Origin: Phoenicibacter sp963592435
Lineage (GTDB): Bacteria > Actinomycetota > Coriobacteriia > Coriobacteriales > Eggerthellaceae
Reading direction: 5' to 3'
DNA: 64,000 nt
Assembly (NCBI GenBank): GCA_963592435.1
Contig: CAVAWT010000003.1
Location: 28,091-92,090 of the forward strand
Shown in pieces: positions 18,314 through 26,498 of the stretch. The position numbers and the translations under genes were made by a program. Under the pieces are notes generated by a model. It did not search any database, had not been told where the DNA came from, and saw only the letters and a program-made list of their open reading frames with translations. The stretch's first letter is position 1. The number at the start of each line of letters is the position of its first letter.

Positions 18314-19561
18314 GTGAACAAGAAAGAAACTAAAAAAATGTCCCCGACGCCAGTGTTGCTTGGAGGAGACCTAAATTGCTACAACGTTGCGAGGGCTTTC
18401 CATGAAGAATATGGTGTTACATCGTACGCCTTTGGAAGATATGTTTCAGCACCAACAAAATATTCTCGCCTAGTAAAGTTCCAAGCGGTCGAAAACCTAG
18501 ACACCGACGAAATTATGTTTCAGGTGTTATCAGATTTTAGCGAAAAACACAAGGGAGAACAGTTGATTTTGTTTGCATGCAACGACGAATACTCCGACGT
18601 ATTTGCTCGAATTAAATCCAAACTTCCAGAATTTGTTTTTCCATACCCTGAAGAAAACTTACGGCCTTTGCTTTCTCGCAAAGCAGAGTTCTATGAAATT
18701 TGCAACAAATATGATGTCCCCCATCCCAAAACTTTTATCGCAGAAAAAAAGGTTTCAGCCGATGACATGTCAGAAGGATCTCTTGGCTTCGAATATCCAA
18801 TTGTAATCAAGCCGTCTTCTTCGATCGCATATTGGCAACATCCTTTTGATGGTATGGATAAGGTGTTTTTTGCAAAAGACGCAAGAAATGCCACGGCTAT
18901 TGTTAACAAGATTTTCGACTCTGGATATGACGACAAGATTATTATTCAAGAAACAATAGCTGGCACAGATGCTAACATGCGAGTTCTCACAATGTTCTCG
19001 GATTCGAATGCGAAGGTGAGAGCAATATGTTTAGGAAACACAATGATTGAAGAGCACGTGCCGTCTGCAATTGGCAACCATGCTGCGATTATCACCGAAA
19101 AACTTGACGACTTCCCACAGATTGCTAACATTGTTACAATGCTTGAAGACCTTCACTACACAGGATTTTCCAACTTCGACATAAAGCTTCGTGAAGGCAC
19201 GACTAACGACTTCAATGTTTTTGAAATCAACTTAAGGCAAGGNNNNNNNNNNNNNNNNNNNNNNNNNNNNNNNNNNNNNNNNNNNNNNNNNNNNNNNNNN
19301 NNNNNNNNNNNNNNNNNNNNNNNNNNNNNNNNNNNNNNNNNNNNNNNNNNNNNNNNNNNNNNNNNNNNNNNNNNNNNNNNNNNNNNNNNNNNNNNNNNNN
19401 NNNNNNNNNNNNNNNNNNNNNNNNNNNNNNNNNNNNNNNNNNNNNNNNNNNNNNNNNNNNNNNNNNNNNNNNNNNNNNNNNNNNNNNNNNNNNNNNNNNN
19501 NNNNNNNNNNNNNNNNNNNNNNNNNNNNNNNAAGTTTAGGCAATGGTACCCAAAGAGGTAG
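18314..19561 (+). CDS. D-aspartate ligase (ATP-grasp), interrupted by an N run
   Basis: 415 codons including a 289-base N run that keeps the frame. Start GTG with AAAGG six bases upstream. N-terminal 'PVLLGGDLNCYNVARAF' and 'APTKYSRLVKF', middle 'YEICNKYDVPHPKTF', 'VIKPSSSIAYW' and 'GTDANMRVLTMF', and C-terminal 'TGFSNFDIKLREG' and 'FEINLRQG' correspond segment by segment with the enterococcal enzyme Asl(fm) as I remember it. Family knowledge: that enzyme uses ATP to couple the beta-carboxyl of D-Asp to the side-chain amine of L-Lys in UDP-MurNAc-pentapeptide, building the D-Asp cross-bridge. The next gene, four bases away, is an aspartate racemase, as in known D-Asp systems. Confidence 0.87.
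   Translation: MNKKETKKMSPTPVLLGGDLNCYNVARAFHEEYGVTSYAFGRYVSAPTKYSRLVKFQAVENLDTDEIMFQVLSDFSEKHKGEQLILFACNDEYSDVFARIKSKLPEFVFPYPEENLRPLLSRKAEFYEICNKYDVPHPKTFIAEKKVSADDMSEGSLGFEYPIVIKPSSSIAYWQHPFDGMDKVFFAKDARNATAIVNKIFDSGYDDKIIIQETIAGTDANMRVLTMFSDSNAKVRAICLGNTMIEEHVPSAIGNHAAIITEKLDDFPQIANIVTMLEDLHYTGFSNFDIKLREGTTNDFNVFEINLRQXXXXXXXXXXXXXXXXXXXXXXXXXXXXXXXXXXXXXXXXXXXXXXXXXXXXXXXXXXXXXXXXXXXXXXXXXXXXXXXXXXXXXXXXXXXXXXXXXKFRQWYPKR
19243..19531. other. Run of 289 undetermined bases
   Basis: All bases are N. It removes about 96 codons near the C-terminus of the D-aspartate ligase gene; frame is conserved on both sides. Confidence 0.99.
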
Positions 19562-19565
19562 AAAA

Positions 19566-20282
19566 TTGAACTCAAAAAAGATGACCTTGCTTGGAATCCT
19601 TGGCGGATTAGGACCCCTTTCAAGCGCATATTTCTATGAACTTATTACAAAGCACACTGTTGCAAAATGCGACCAGGATCACATCAACATCATTTTGTCT
19701 AGCCATGCAACAACGCCCGACAGAACTGACTTCATCTTAGGCAAAAATGGCAACTCTCCTGTTCCATGCATGGTGAGCGATGCAAAAATGCTTGAAGCGT
19801 GCGGAGTTGACGCGATTGTTATTCCTTGCAACACGGCACACTATTTCATTGAAGAGGTGCGAAAATCGGTTAACGTCCCCGTTCCAAGCATTATTGAAGA
19901 AACAGTGTTGCACTTAAGGACCGCAGGAAAGAAAAAACCATTAATCCTTGCCACCGAAGGCACAATTAGCACTGAGAGCTATCAAATTTGCTTAAAGGAA
20001 CACGGAGTTAACTTCTGCATTCCGAACGAAAATGACCAACGAATTGTTAACTCAGTAATCTATGACGGTGTTAAAACTGGCGATTTGTCTGTCGCAGAAA
20101 AAATAGTTAGCGTTGCTAACTCATATTCAGAAGTTGGTTGCGACTGCGCAATTTTAGGCTGCACTGAACTTTCTGTTCTTAAACCACAACTTGAGGGGAA
20201 AATTGACGCAGTCGACTCAATGGAGTGCCTTGCAAACACAGTTATCAGAATGTTTGGCAAACAGGTTACAGGGCTGTTTTAA
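19566..20282 (+). CDS. racD: Aspartate racemase family protein
   Basis: 238 residues from TTG 19566 (AGAGG eight bases upstream); an ATG five codons later is the alternative. 'GILGGLGPLSSAYFYELI' is typical of the Asp/Glu racemase family, with catalytic cysteines in 'VIPCNTAHYF' and 'LGCTELSVL'. Family knowledge: PLP-independent interconversion of L- and D-aspartate by two cysteines. Immediate coupling to the D-aspartate ligase makes D-Asp for peptidoglycan the most likely role; it is distinct from MurI at 14665-15501. Confidence 0.92.
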   Translation: MNSKKMTLLGILGGLGPLSSAYFYELITKHTVAKCDQDHINIILSSHATTPDRTDFILGKNGNSPVPCMVSDAKMLEACGVDAIVIPCNTAHYFIEEVRKSVNVPVPSIIEETVLHLRTAGKKKPLILATEGTISTESYQICLKEHGVNFCIPNENDQRIVNSVIYDGVKTGDLSVAEKIVSVANSYSEVGCDCAILGCTELSVLKPQLEGKIDAVDSMECLANTVIRMFGKQVTGLF

Positions 20283-20433
20283 GACCACGCCCACCCATGG
20301 CAGCCACACTAAAAAAGGAAGCGTCGCTTTAAGCTTTAATATGGCTAGGAGATTCCCATTCTGCTTTGACAATAAGACCAAGCATTAACTCCACCGCAAA
20401 GCGCAAGTAGCAAAAGGCTTGACCCACTGAAAA

Positions 20434-21114
20434 TTAAAGAGGGGTTTTTAGGAATTCGCCTTTCAAGATCGCAAACATGTCATCATCTCTGCAATTCCAA
20501 CGAAAACAACACTCCGCCAAGTGATATTTAAACTCGCAAGCCTTGATTCCATAAAATTTTTTCAATCGCGTTTTTGAAAATCTAAGAAATTCATCAATCT
20601 CTTCCATCCTCTTTTCGTCGTTAGAAATCTCCACGGACCTTTTATCTCCACAATAAACGTGAAAATTGAAATCTTCTGCGATTTCTTGCAAAACCGCAAT
20701 TGCCTCAAAATTTGACTTACACATCTCTTTTGTTTCGTCCAATCTTCCACTGATCAGCGAAGCGATTTTAATAAGACTGTCGTCCGACACAATTTGCGCG
20801 TGAAGAGTCCCTGCTTCATTCAAAATTGCGACATGGCACACCTCTCCCATTTCATTAAAACAAGAATGTGTCAAAATACCTCTTAGGCCAAAATCAACTT
20901 CAGTTGGGTCAATTTCATCTGGTATTTCTAAGGATCTTTGTTGCATCTCAAAAATCCTTCGTCTCATAAGAGAATAGAGCCTTGACGTCGTGTTTCTGTT
21001 CACTTCCGCTTTCTTCGCACACTTAAGCGACGTCAAATCATCAACGAAACACTTCACGATTAAACAGAATGTTTTTTCAGAGATATGTGACCTATTTACA
21101 TAGCGATTTTTCAT
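20434..21114 (-). CDS. Decayed or domesticated IS1595-like (ISXO2) transposase
   Basis: 226 residues. The C-terminal stretch 'IDEFLRFSKTRLKKFYGI' followed by 'HLAECCFRWN' matches the end of ISXO2/IS1595 transposases (IESFWSxxKRRLxKFxG...HLxEFxFRxN). The N-terminal half has an HTH-like region (about 28-60) but no zinc ribbon. The expected DDE residues are blurred: DETYIGG is replaced by 'EVDFGLRG', and the final catalytic Glu of IESF is Asp here. I found no terminal inverted repeats or target duplication in the 150 bp downstream or 90 bp upstream. It is therefore probably immobile, or repurposed; it lacks frameshifts, which suggests either recent loss or retained function. Confidence 0.65.
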   Translation of the reverse strand: MKNRYVNRSHISEKTFCLIVKCFVDDLTSLKCAKKAEVNRNTTSRLYSLMRRRIFEMQQRSLEIPDEIDPTEVDFGLRGILTHSCFNEMGEVCHVAILNEAGTLHAQIVSDDSLIKIASLISGRLDETKEMCKSNFEAIAVLQEIAEDFNFHVYCGDKRSVEISNDEKRMEEIDEFLRFSKTRLKKFYGIKACEFKYHLAECCFRWNCRDDDMFAILKGEFLKTPL

Positions 21115-21207
21115 AAATCTAATTCTAAACTATGCAAGCTTTTTTCAAACGATTAAACGTGTGTAGAATGGTAGATGTAAAACGCACTAAACAAAAGGCA
21201 GGCGCAC

Positions 21208-22002
21208 ATGGAAAACGAAAGAGACACGTTTATAAAAGCAGACAATTTGACGTTAAAAACGCCTTCTGGGGCAGTTTTTGAAAACGCAAACTTTGAAGTC
21301 AAACGAGGAGAAGTTTGTGCCCTGTTCGGATCAGCTGGTTCAGGAAAAACATCACTTTTGCTCACACTCGGTGCAAGAATGAAATTTTCAAAAGGAAAGG
21401 CAACAGTTGCTGGACTTGATCTGAAACACAATCCAAAGCAAATCAGGGCTATCAGTGGTGTGACTGTCATCCACAGAATTAATGACCTTCAAGAAAACCT
21501 AGCTTGTGGAGACATATTGTCATCGGACCTTTACCTTGCAGGCAGGAGCGGAAATTCAAAAAGTGTTGATTCCTATCTCGAAAAGTGGAATTTTGCTCAC
21601 AACAAGAAGACTGAGTATTTCTCGCTTTCGATCGAAGAAAAAATATATTTCGATGTTATGCTAGCCTGCACTGGCGACCCTGAGCTTTTGCTTGTCAACG
21701 ACATTCAAGAATCACTGACAGAGCATGCCTCATTTAAAATGGCAGAGCTTTTTCACCAACTATCCGCTTCAAGAGGAATAACAACTCTCTTTGGAACGAA
21801 TGAATATGAACTTGCACAAAAAGCAGACTCGCTCGTCATCATGTCAGTTAGCGCAAAGCAACAACGCGAGGCTGTGATTTCCAAAAACAAAGAAGAAAAA
21901 CAACCGAGATTGGCAGGGTGGGCAAATTATGCAGAAGACGATGTCGACAGGCATCCATCAAAGATGGAAATGTTTAAACGAAAAGTAAGTAACAAAATGT
22001 AA
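21208..22002 (+). CDS. ABC-type ATPase with degenerate motifs, partner of the YhgE protein
   Basis: 264 residues. The Walker A 'GSAGSGKTSLL' (about 43-53) is intact. The other motifs are not: the signature is 'FSLSIEEK' instead of LSGGQ, Walker B 'LLLVNDIQESL' lacks the catalytic Glu, and the switch His is replaced in 'LFGTNEYE'. It lies 69 bp before the YhgE/Pip-like membrane protein in the same direction. Similar weak ATPases accompany YhgE proteins in actinobacteria; I infer the two form an ABC-2-like complex. Whether it hydrolyses ATP is doubtful. Confidence 0.8.
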   Translation: MENERDTFIKADNLTLKTPSGAVFENANFEVKRGEVCALFGSAGSGKTSLLLTLGARMKFSKGKATVAGLDLKHNPKQIRAISGVTVIHRINDLQENLACGDILSSDLYLAGRSGNSKSVDSYLEKWNFAHNKKTEYFSLSIEEKIYFDVMLACTGDPELLLVNDIQESLTEHASFKMAELFHQLSASRGITTLFGTNEYELAQKADSLVIMSVSAKQQREAVISKNKEEKQPRLAGWANYAEDDVDRHPSKMEMFKRKVSNKM

Positions 22003-22071
22003 ATTAAATTAGTAACAACTTGTAATTTATTTTAGAGTCAATTTTAACAGAAGTCAGGAGATGAAGGAAAA

Positions 22072-24774
22072 ATGATTTCACCATTTGCAGGGACCAAAAA
22101 TGCGGCAATGGAAGCGAAGAACATGAGACACAATGGCTGGAAAGTGTTCTCGATCTGCGCAATTGCTCTCATTCCATTAATTTATGCAGGACTATTCTTG
22201 CTCGCTTTTCTCGATCCTTACGGAAGTTTGAGCCAAGTTCCTGCCGCAATCGTCGTCGAAGATCAAGGCTCTGTCATATCTGACGAAAACAGAAATGTTG
22301 GAAATGAACTCTATGACACTCTCATCGAAAACAACGAAAACAAGAAAGAGGGAGAAGCAAGTGGTTTCGATTGGAAAAAAACGAACAGGACAGACGCTGT
22401 TGAAGGACTGAAAGACGGAAAGTATTACATGTGTGTCATCGTGCCAAGCAATTTCACAGAAAACGTTGCTTCGGCAGACTCTGCAAACCCTGAAAAGGCG
22501 GAGTTGGAAGTTTATTTCAACCCTTCAACCAACCTCATCGCATCAACTGTCGGAAACTCCATGCTAACAAAAATAAAGGCTGAACTCGACACAAAAATCC
22601 AAGAAAGTTATTATGACAACATCTTCGTGTCACTGACAAAAGCAAGTGACCAGCTTTTGGAAGCGGTGGATGGTTCAAATCAGCTAAATGATGGATTGCA
22701 ATCAGCAAAAGATGGCTCAAACACAATAACAATCAACTTAAAAACACTAACAGACGGCACAACTTCACTCGAAGATGGTCTCAAACAACTCCTCAGCGGA
22801 ACAGAAACCTTGGAGAGCGGGTCAACGACTCTATCAGACGGAGCAAAGACTCTTCAGGCTTCTGGTACTTCAAAAATTGCAGAAGGAACTACTCAACTTG
22901 ACGCTGCAACAGATTCATCTTCACAACTCGGCTCAGGAGCAGCGACACTTGCAAGCGGACTTGAAACCCTGGAATCGAGCACCTCGAGCTTGCCTTCAAG
23001 CACAGATCAACTCGCAAACGGAATCGACACTCTCACATCTTCTCTGTCAACAAGTCTTGGAAGTGAAAATACCAAAAACACCTTGATTTATGGATCATCG
23101 GCTGTTAGCTCTGGTTTGACGAGCTTAAATTCTGGGCTTAAAACGTTGAGCGGAAATTCGAGCAAACTGACTGAAGGGTCACAAAACATAGCTGACGGAC
23201 TTTCAAACTTGAATGTGGGATCAACTCAGTTTAAGTCGACAATTTCAGCTGCAAAACAAGCTTCTGCCGCTGATGCTGACGTGGCTTCAAGAACTGCGAC
23301 CTACCAATCGTCGCTTCAAGCCTACACAATTGCAGTTGCAACGAAAGGAGCAACGAGTCAAGAAGCACAAGATGCACTTGCAACTCTAAACGCAGCTGTG
23401 ACCGCCCTCGCAACTTCATCTGGAAACGCAGGAGCTGTTCAAGCACTGACATCAGTAGAAGATGGATATTCTGCCATCGACACTGGCATTTCAACACTGG
23501 ATGCAGGCTACAATGGTGACGGCACAGCCGACAACCTAGGGCTTAACACAAGCTTGAAAGCTTATGCAACAGGTGTTAACTCGGCAGCTAGTGGAACGGA
23601 ATCACTTGAATCGGGAGCTTCGCAAGTCAATTCTGGCTTGAAGGAGATGAATTCGACGCTAACGAGCAAAACAGGCTCGGTTGCTCAACTTTCAAGCGGA
23701 GCTCACCAGCTCTCAAGCGCCTCTCCGACACTTGTCAGTGCAATTTCTTCAGCCAAAACTGGAGCTAGCGCTCTTTCGGGTGGAATCGCAACACTCAATT
23801 CGAGTGTTAAAACTCTTGAATCAGGAGCTGTTCAGGTCGATAACAACATGAAAACAGTATCAGACGGAGCAACCCAGATCTCTGATGGTGCGTCCCAATT
23901 GAGTAGTGGAACTTCATCAGCGTTGAGTGGGACTGAACAATTAAGAAGCGGAGCATCTCAGCTAACTAACGGTTCGCAATCACTGACTGACGGACTCATC
24001 ACCGCAAAAGATGGTATGCAAGAGTTAACTGATGGCCTTGTCGACGGCCAAAAAGAAATGGCAGACAACACACAAAATTCTGAAGCAAAAACAAAAATGA
24101 TGTCTTCTCCAGTGACAGCAAATGGAGAATCGGGACAAGGCGAAAACTTGACAACTGTTAAGAATTATGGGACTGGTTTTGCACCTTACTTCATCGGTCT
24201 TGGAATGTGGGTCGGCTGCTTGATGATAACATTCCTCCTGAGATCGCTTAACGGCAGAATTCTCATGAGCAACGCCTCGAGTTTCGCGGCCGTCATCTCG
24301 AGTTATTTGCCGATGGCAGCCATAGCGCTCATTCAGATTTTCGCGCTCCTTGCGATAATCCAATTTGGACTGAAATTCAACATCAACTTTGTGCAGGAAT
24401 ACTACGCGTTCGGCATCCTCGTTGCGCTCTGCTTCATGGCAATCATTCAGCTTTTCCGCGCTTGGTTTGGAACACCAGGAATGGTTATTATCATCATTCT
24501 CCTCATGTTGCAGCTCTGCACCGCGGCTGGCACCTTCCCGATTGAAGCCGAAATCGACATATTCAATTGGCTAAACCCATTCCTTCCGATGACCTATGTC
24601 GTGCAAGGATTCAGGGTTGCCATGTGTGGGCTAGATCCGAGCTATATGACGCAATCAGTCATCGTGCTCATCTGCTTCCTCGTTGGTGCATTAGCTCTGT
24701 CAACCTTTGTTGCAAGCAGAAAGCGTTTTGCCACGATGACAACGCTTTATCCTAAGATCAAAATGGCTGAATAA
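22072..24774 (+). CDS. YhgE/Pip-domain membrane protein with long heptad-like repeat stalk
   Basis: 900 residues. One N-terminal membrane helix (about 23-45), the Pip domain ('AAIVVEDQGSVI', 'YYMCVIVPSNF'), then about 470 residues (190-670) of 'LxSGxxxLxxG' repeats expected to form a long helical coiled stalk outside the cell, and five or so membrane helices at about 705-890 of the ABC-2 type. This is the architecture of YhgE and phage infection protein Pip, which serves as phage receptor in Lactococcus; relatives take part in type VII secretion (EsaA-like). An ATPase gene directly precedes it and a strong terminator follows 16 bp after the stop. Confidence 0.9.
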   Translation: MISPFAGTKNAAMEAKNMRHNGWKVFSICAIALIPLIYAGLFLLAFLDPYGSLSQVPAAIVVEDQGSVISDENRNVGNELYDTLIENNENKKEGEASGFDWKKTNRTDAVEGLKDGKYYMCVIVPSNFTENVASADSANPEKAELEVYFNPSTNLIASTVGNSMLTKIKAELDTKIQESYYDNIFVSLTKASDQLLEAVDGSNQLNDGLQSAKDGSNTITINLKTLTDGTTSLEDGLKQLLSGTETLESGSTTLSDGAKTLQASGTSKIAEGTTQLDAATDSSSQLGSGAATLASGLETLESSTSSLPSSTDQLANGIDTLTSSLSTSLGSENTKNTLIYGSSAVSSGLTSLNSGLKTLSGNSSKLTEGSQNIADGLSNLNVGSTQFKSTISAAKQASAADADVASRTATYQSSLQAYTIAVATKGATSQEAQDALATLNAAVTALATSSGNAGAVQALTSVEDGYSAIDTGISTLDAGYNGDGTADNLGLNTSLKAYATGVNSAASGTESLESGASQVNSGLKEMNSTLTSKTGSVAQLSSGAHQLSSASPTLVSAISSAKTGASALSGGIATLNSSVKTLESGAVQVDNNMKTVSDGATQISDGASQLSSGTSSALSGTEQLRSGASQLTNGSQSLTDGLITAKDGMQELTDGLVDGQKEMADNTQNSEAKTKMMSSPVTANGESGQGENLTTVKNYGTGFAPYFIGLGMWVGCLMITFLLRSLNGRILMSNASSFAAVISSYLPMAAIALIQIFALLAIIQFGLKFNINFVQEYYAFGILVALCFMAIIQLFRAWFGTPGMVIIIILLMLQLCTAAGTFPIEAEIDIFNWLNPFLPMTYVVQGFRVAMCGLDPSYMTQSVIVLICFLVGALALSTFVASRKRFATMTTLYPKIKMAE

Positions 24775-24790
24775 AGAGCGTTTTCTCATA

Positions 24791-24828
24791 AAAGACTGCC
24801 ATCTGTTCAAGTGCGTTGGCAGTCTTTT
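24791..24828 (+). terminator. Rho-independent terminator after the YhgE gene
   Basis: Perfect 11-bp stem AAAGACTGCCA (24791-24801) with TGGCAGTCTTT (24817-24827), 15-base loop, with A and T runs at the ends. Confidence 0.85.
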
Positions 24829-24851
24829 GCAATTGGCGGAATTCTCATAAT

Positions 24852-24865
24852 TTGAACATGTTCAA
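24852..24865. promoter_or_regulatory. 14-bp perfect palindrome, possible operator
   Basis: TTGAACATGTTCAA is a perfect dyad 110 bp before the antiporter gene. A TATAAT (24881-24886) lies just downstream, so the palindrome covers the expected -35 area and is well placed for a dimeric regulator. The two-base centre differs from the LexA box GAAC-N4-GTTC. Confidence 0.45.
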
Positions 24866-24893
24866 CATAAGCCTTCTTCTTATAATCTAAATT

Positions 24894-24932
24894 GAGTTCG
24901 TTTCTGCAAAAGAGGGGAAGTAAAACGAACTC
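24894..24932 (+). promoter_or_regulatory. Inverted repeat in the leader of the antiporter gene
   Basis: Perfect 10-bp arms GAGTTCGTTT and AAACGAACTC separated by 19 bases. It would fall at the very 5' end of the leader transcribed from the TATAAT at 24881-24886. It lacks a T run, so a terminator is unlikely; it may be an RNA stem or a second protein site. Confidence 0.4.
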
Positions 24933-24975
24933 TTGAATATATTATTAGTTTCTGCAGAAGTTAGGAGAATTAAAG

Positions 24976-26358
24976 ATGGACATTGGCTCAACACTGCCGA
25001 TTTATAGCATCATACCTTTTGTGGGCATGCTACTATCAATCGCAATCTTTCCTTTAGTTAAGCCCGAGTGGTGGGAAAAACACCAGTTGGCAGTAGCTAT
25101 TTTCTGGTCACTTGTTTTTCTCGTGCCATTCACGATTGGTTATGGCGCAGAGGAGACAGGACTGCAACTCATCGAGAGCATCGTTGTTGACTTCATACCT
25201 TTCATTGTGCTTCTCTTTGGCCTCTATGTTGTGTCTGGAGGCATTCACATCGGTGGCACAATTGCAGGTACAACAAAAAACAACGTGATACTGCTTGCAA
25301 TCGGCACTTTTCTCGCAAGCTGGATCGGCACAACTGGAGCCGCAATGCTTCTCATTCGCCCAGTCATCCGCGCGAACAAATGGCGCAAAAACAAAAAACA
25401 CATCATAATTTTCTTCATTTTCTTGATAGCGAACATTGGTGGTTGCTTGACCCCTCTAGGCGATCCTCCACTGTTCCTCGGTTTTTTGCGTGGCGTTCCT
25501 TTTTTCTGGACGCTTCAACACATCTGGCCAATTTTGTTGTTGAACAGCGTTTTGTTGCTTGCAATTTTCGCAGCAATTGACATGCATTTTTATAAAAAAG
25601 AACCAAAAGAAAACCTGGAAGAACTTGCATTGATGCAAAAAACAGAAAACAAAGTGCCAGTTAGAATTGAAGGAGCAATCAACATCCTCTTTCTGGCTCT
25701 CATCATCGTTGCAGTCATTTTGAACGGCACGATTCCTAACATGACCCTTTTCCTAGGCGCTGATGGCGAGGTCATTGGAATAACGCTCATGGATGAGGTC
25801 GACTTAGGGATTCAATACTTTGTGCAAATAGCCCTCATTTTGCTTGCAGCTGCACTTTCTTGGAAGTTCACTCCAAAAGAAACTCGCATGGAGAAAAACG
25901 AGTTCAACTGGGGAGCAATTCAAGAAGTCGCAAAACTCTTCATCGGCATTTTCATCACGATGATCCCCGCCCTTGCAATACTTAGAGTAAACGGAGGCAA
26001 CCTTGGAATCGACTCGCCTTTGAAGTTCTTCTGGTGCACAGGTGCACTTTCAGGCTTTTTGGACAATTCGCCAACCTATGTCGTGTTCCTCACAACGGCA
26101 GGTGCACTTGGATCCTCTGGTGCTGGCACAGTTTTAACAACCGCGGGCGCTGTGTCGCAACAGATATTGCTCGCAATCAGCGCAGGTGCTGTGTTTATGG
26201 GTGCGCTGACCTACATCGGAAACGCTCCAAACTTCATGGTGAAAAACATGGCAGAGGAAGCGAAGATCAAAATGCCGTCCTTCTTCGGCTACATGGGGTG
26301 GTCGTTTGGGATATTGATACCAGTATTTATCATTGACTCGATTGTTTTCTTCTTATAG
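24976..26358 (+). CDS. NhaD/UIT6-like sodium:proton antiporter
   Basis: 460 residues with about 12 membrane helices. Conserved stretches 'GGIHIGGTIAGT', 'ASWIGTTGAAMLLIRP', 'IANIGGCLTPLGDPPLFLG' and 'SGFLDNSPTYVVFL' are those of NhaD-type antiporters of the ion-transporter superfamily. Family knowledge: exchange of cytoplasmic Na+ for H+ across the membrane. AGGAG precedes the ATG. It is a single-gene unit, flanked by terminators and preceded by a palindrome and an inverted repeat that suggest specific control, perhaps by salt or pH. A carboxylate transporter of the same superfamily is the main alternative. Confidence 0.85.
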   Translation: MDIGSTLPIYSIIPFVGMLLSIAIFPLVKPEWWEKHQLAVAIFWSLVFLVPFTIGYGAEETGLQLIESIVVDFIPFIVLLFGLYVVSGGIHIGGTIAGTTKNNVILLAIGTFLASWIGTTGAAMLLIRPVIRANKWRKNKKHIIIFFIFLIANIGGCLTPLGDPPLFLGFLRGVPFFWTLQHIWPILLLNSVLLLAIFAAIDMHFYKKEPKENLEELALMQKTENKVPVRIEGAINILFLALIIVAVILNGTIPNMTLFLGADGEVIGITLMDEVDLGIQYFVQIALILLAAALSWKFTPKETRMEKNEFNWGAIQEVAKLFIGIFITMIPALAILRVNGGNLGIDSPLKFFWCTGALSGFLDNSPTYVVFLTTAGALGSSGAGTVLTTAGAVSQQILLAISAGAVFMGALTYIGNAPNFMVKNMAEEAKIKMPSFFGYMGWSFGILIPVFIIDSIVFFL

Positions 26359-26390
26359 ACTTTTCCGTCATAAACAGACACAGAACAGTG

Positions 26391-26420
26391 AAGCGCTGAT
26401 CAAGAAGATTGGCGCTTTTT
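26391..26420 (+). terminator. Terminator after the antiporter gene
   Basis: AAGCGC (26391-26396) pairs with GCGCTT (26412-26417), followed by T residues (TTTTTGTTTT). Confidence 0.65.
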
Positions 26421-26460
26421 GTTTTCCTAATGTTGTCGTTTAGATGTTTGTTTCAGAGAA

Positions 26461-26490
26461 TTGCATCGAATCATAAACGTCAGTTAAAAT
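26461..26490 (+). promoter_or_regulatory. Putative promoter of the elp3 gene
   Basis: TTGCAT (26461-26466), 18-bp spacer, TAAAAT (26485-26490). The start point would be at or just before ATG 26499 and there is no ribosome site, suggesting a leaderless transcript. This also argues against an earlier start at 26409, which lies across the preceding terminator. Confidence 0.5.
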
Positions 26491-26498
26491 ATATAAAA

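Noticed and set aside
20283..20433. Terminal inverted repeat of the IS1595-like gene near GGGCTGTTTT (20270-20279)
   Set aside because: No matching AAAACAGCCC on the other side of the gene.
24852..24865. LexA/SOS box
   Set aside because: The dyad is GAAC-N2-GTTC, not GAAC-N4-GTTC, and the downstream gene is not an SOS gene.
26409..26498. Upstream in-frame extension of elp3
   Set aside because: It crosses the terminator of the antiporter gene and the promoter of elp3, and the sequence is unlike Elp3 N-termini.
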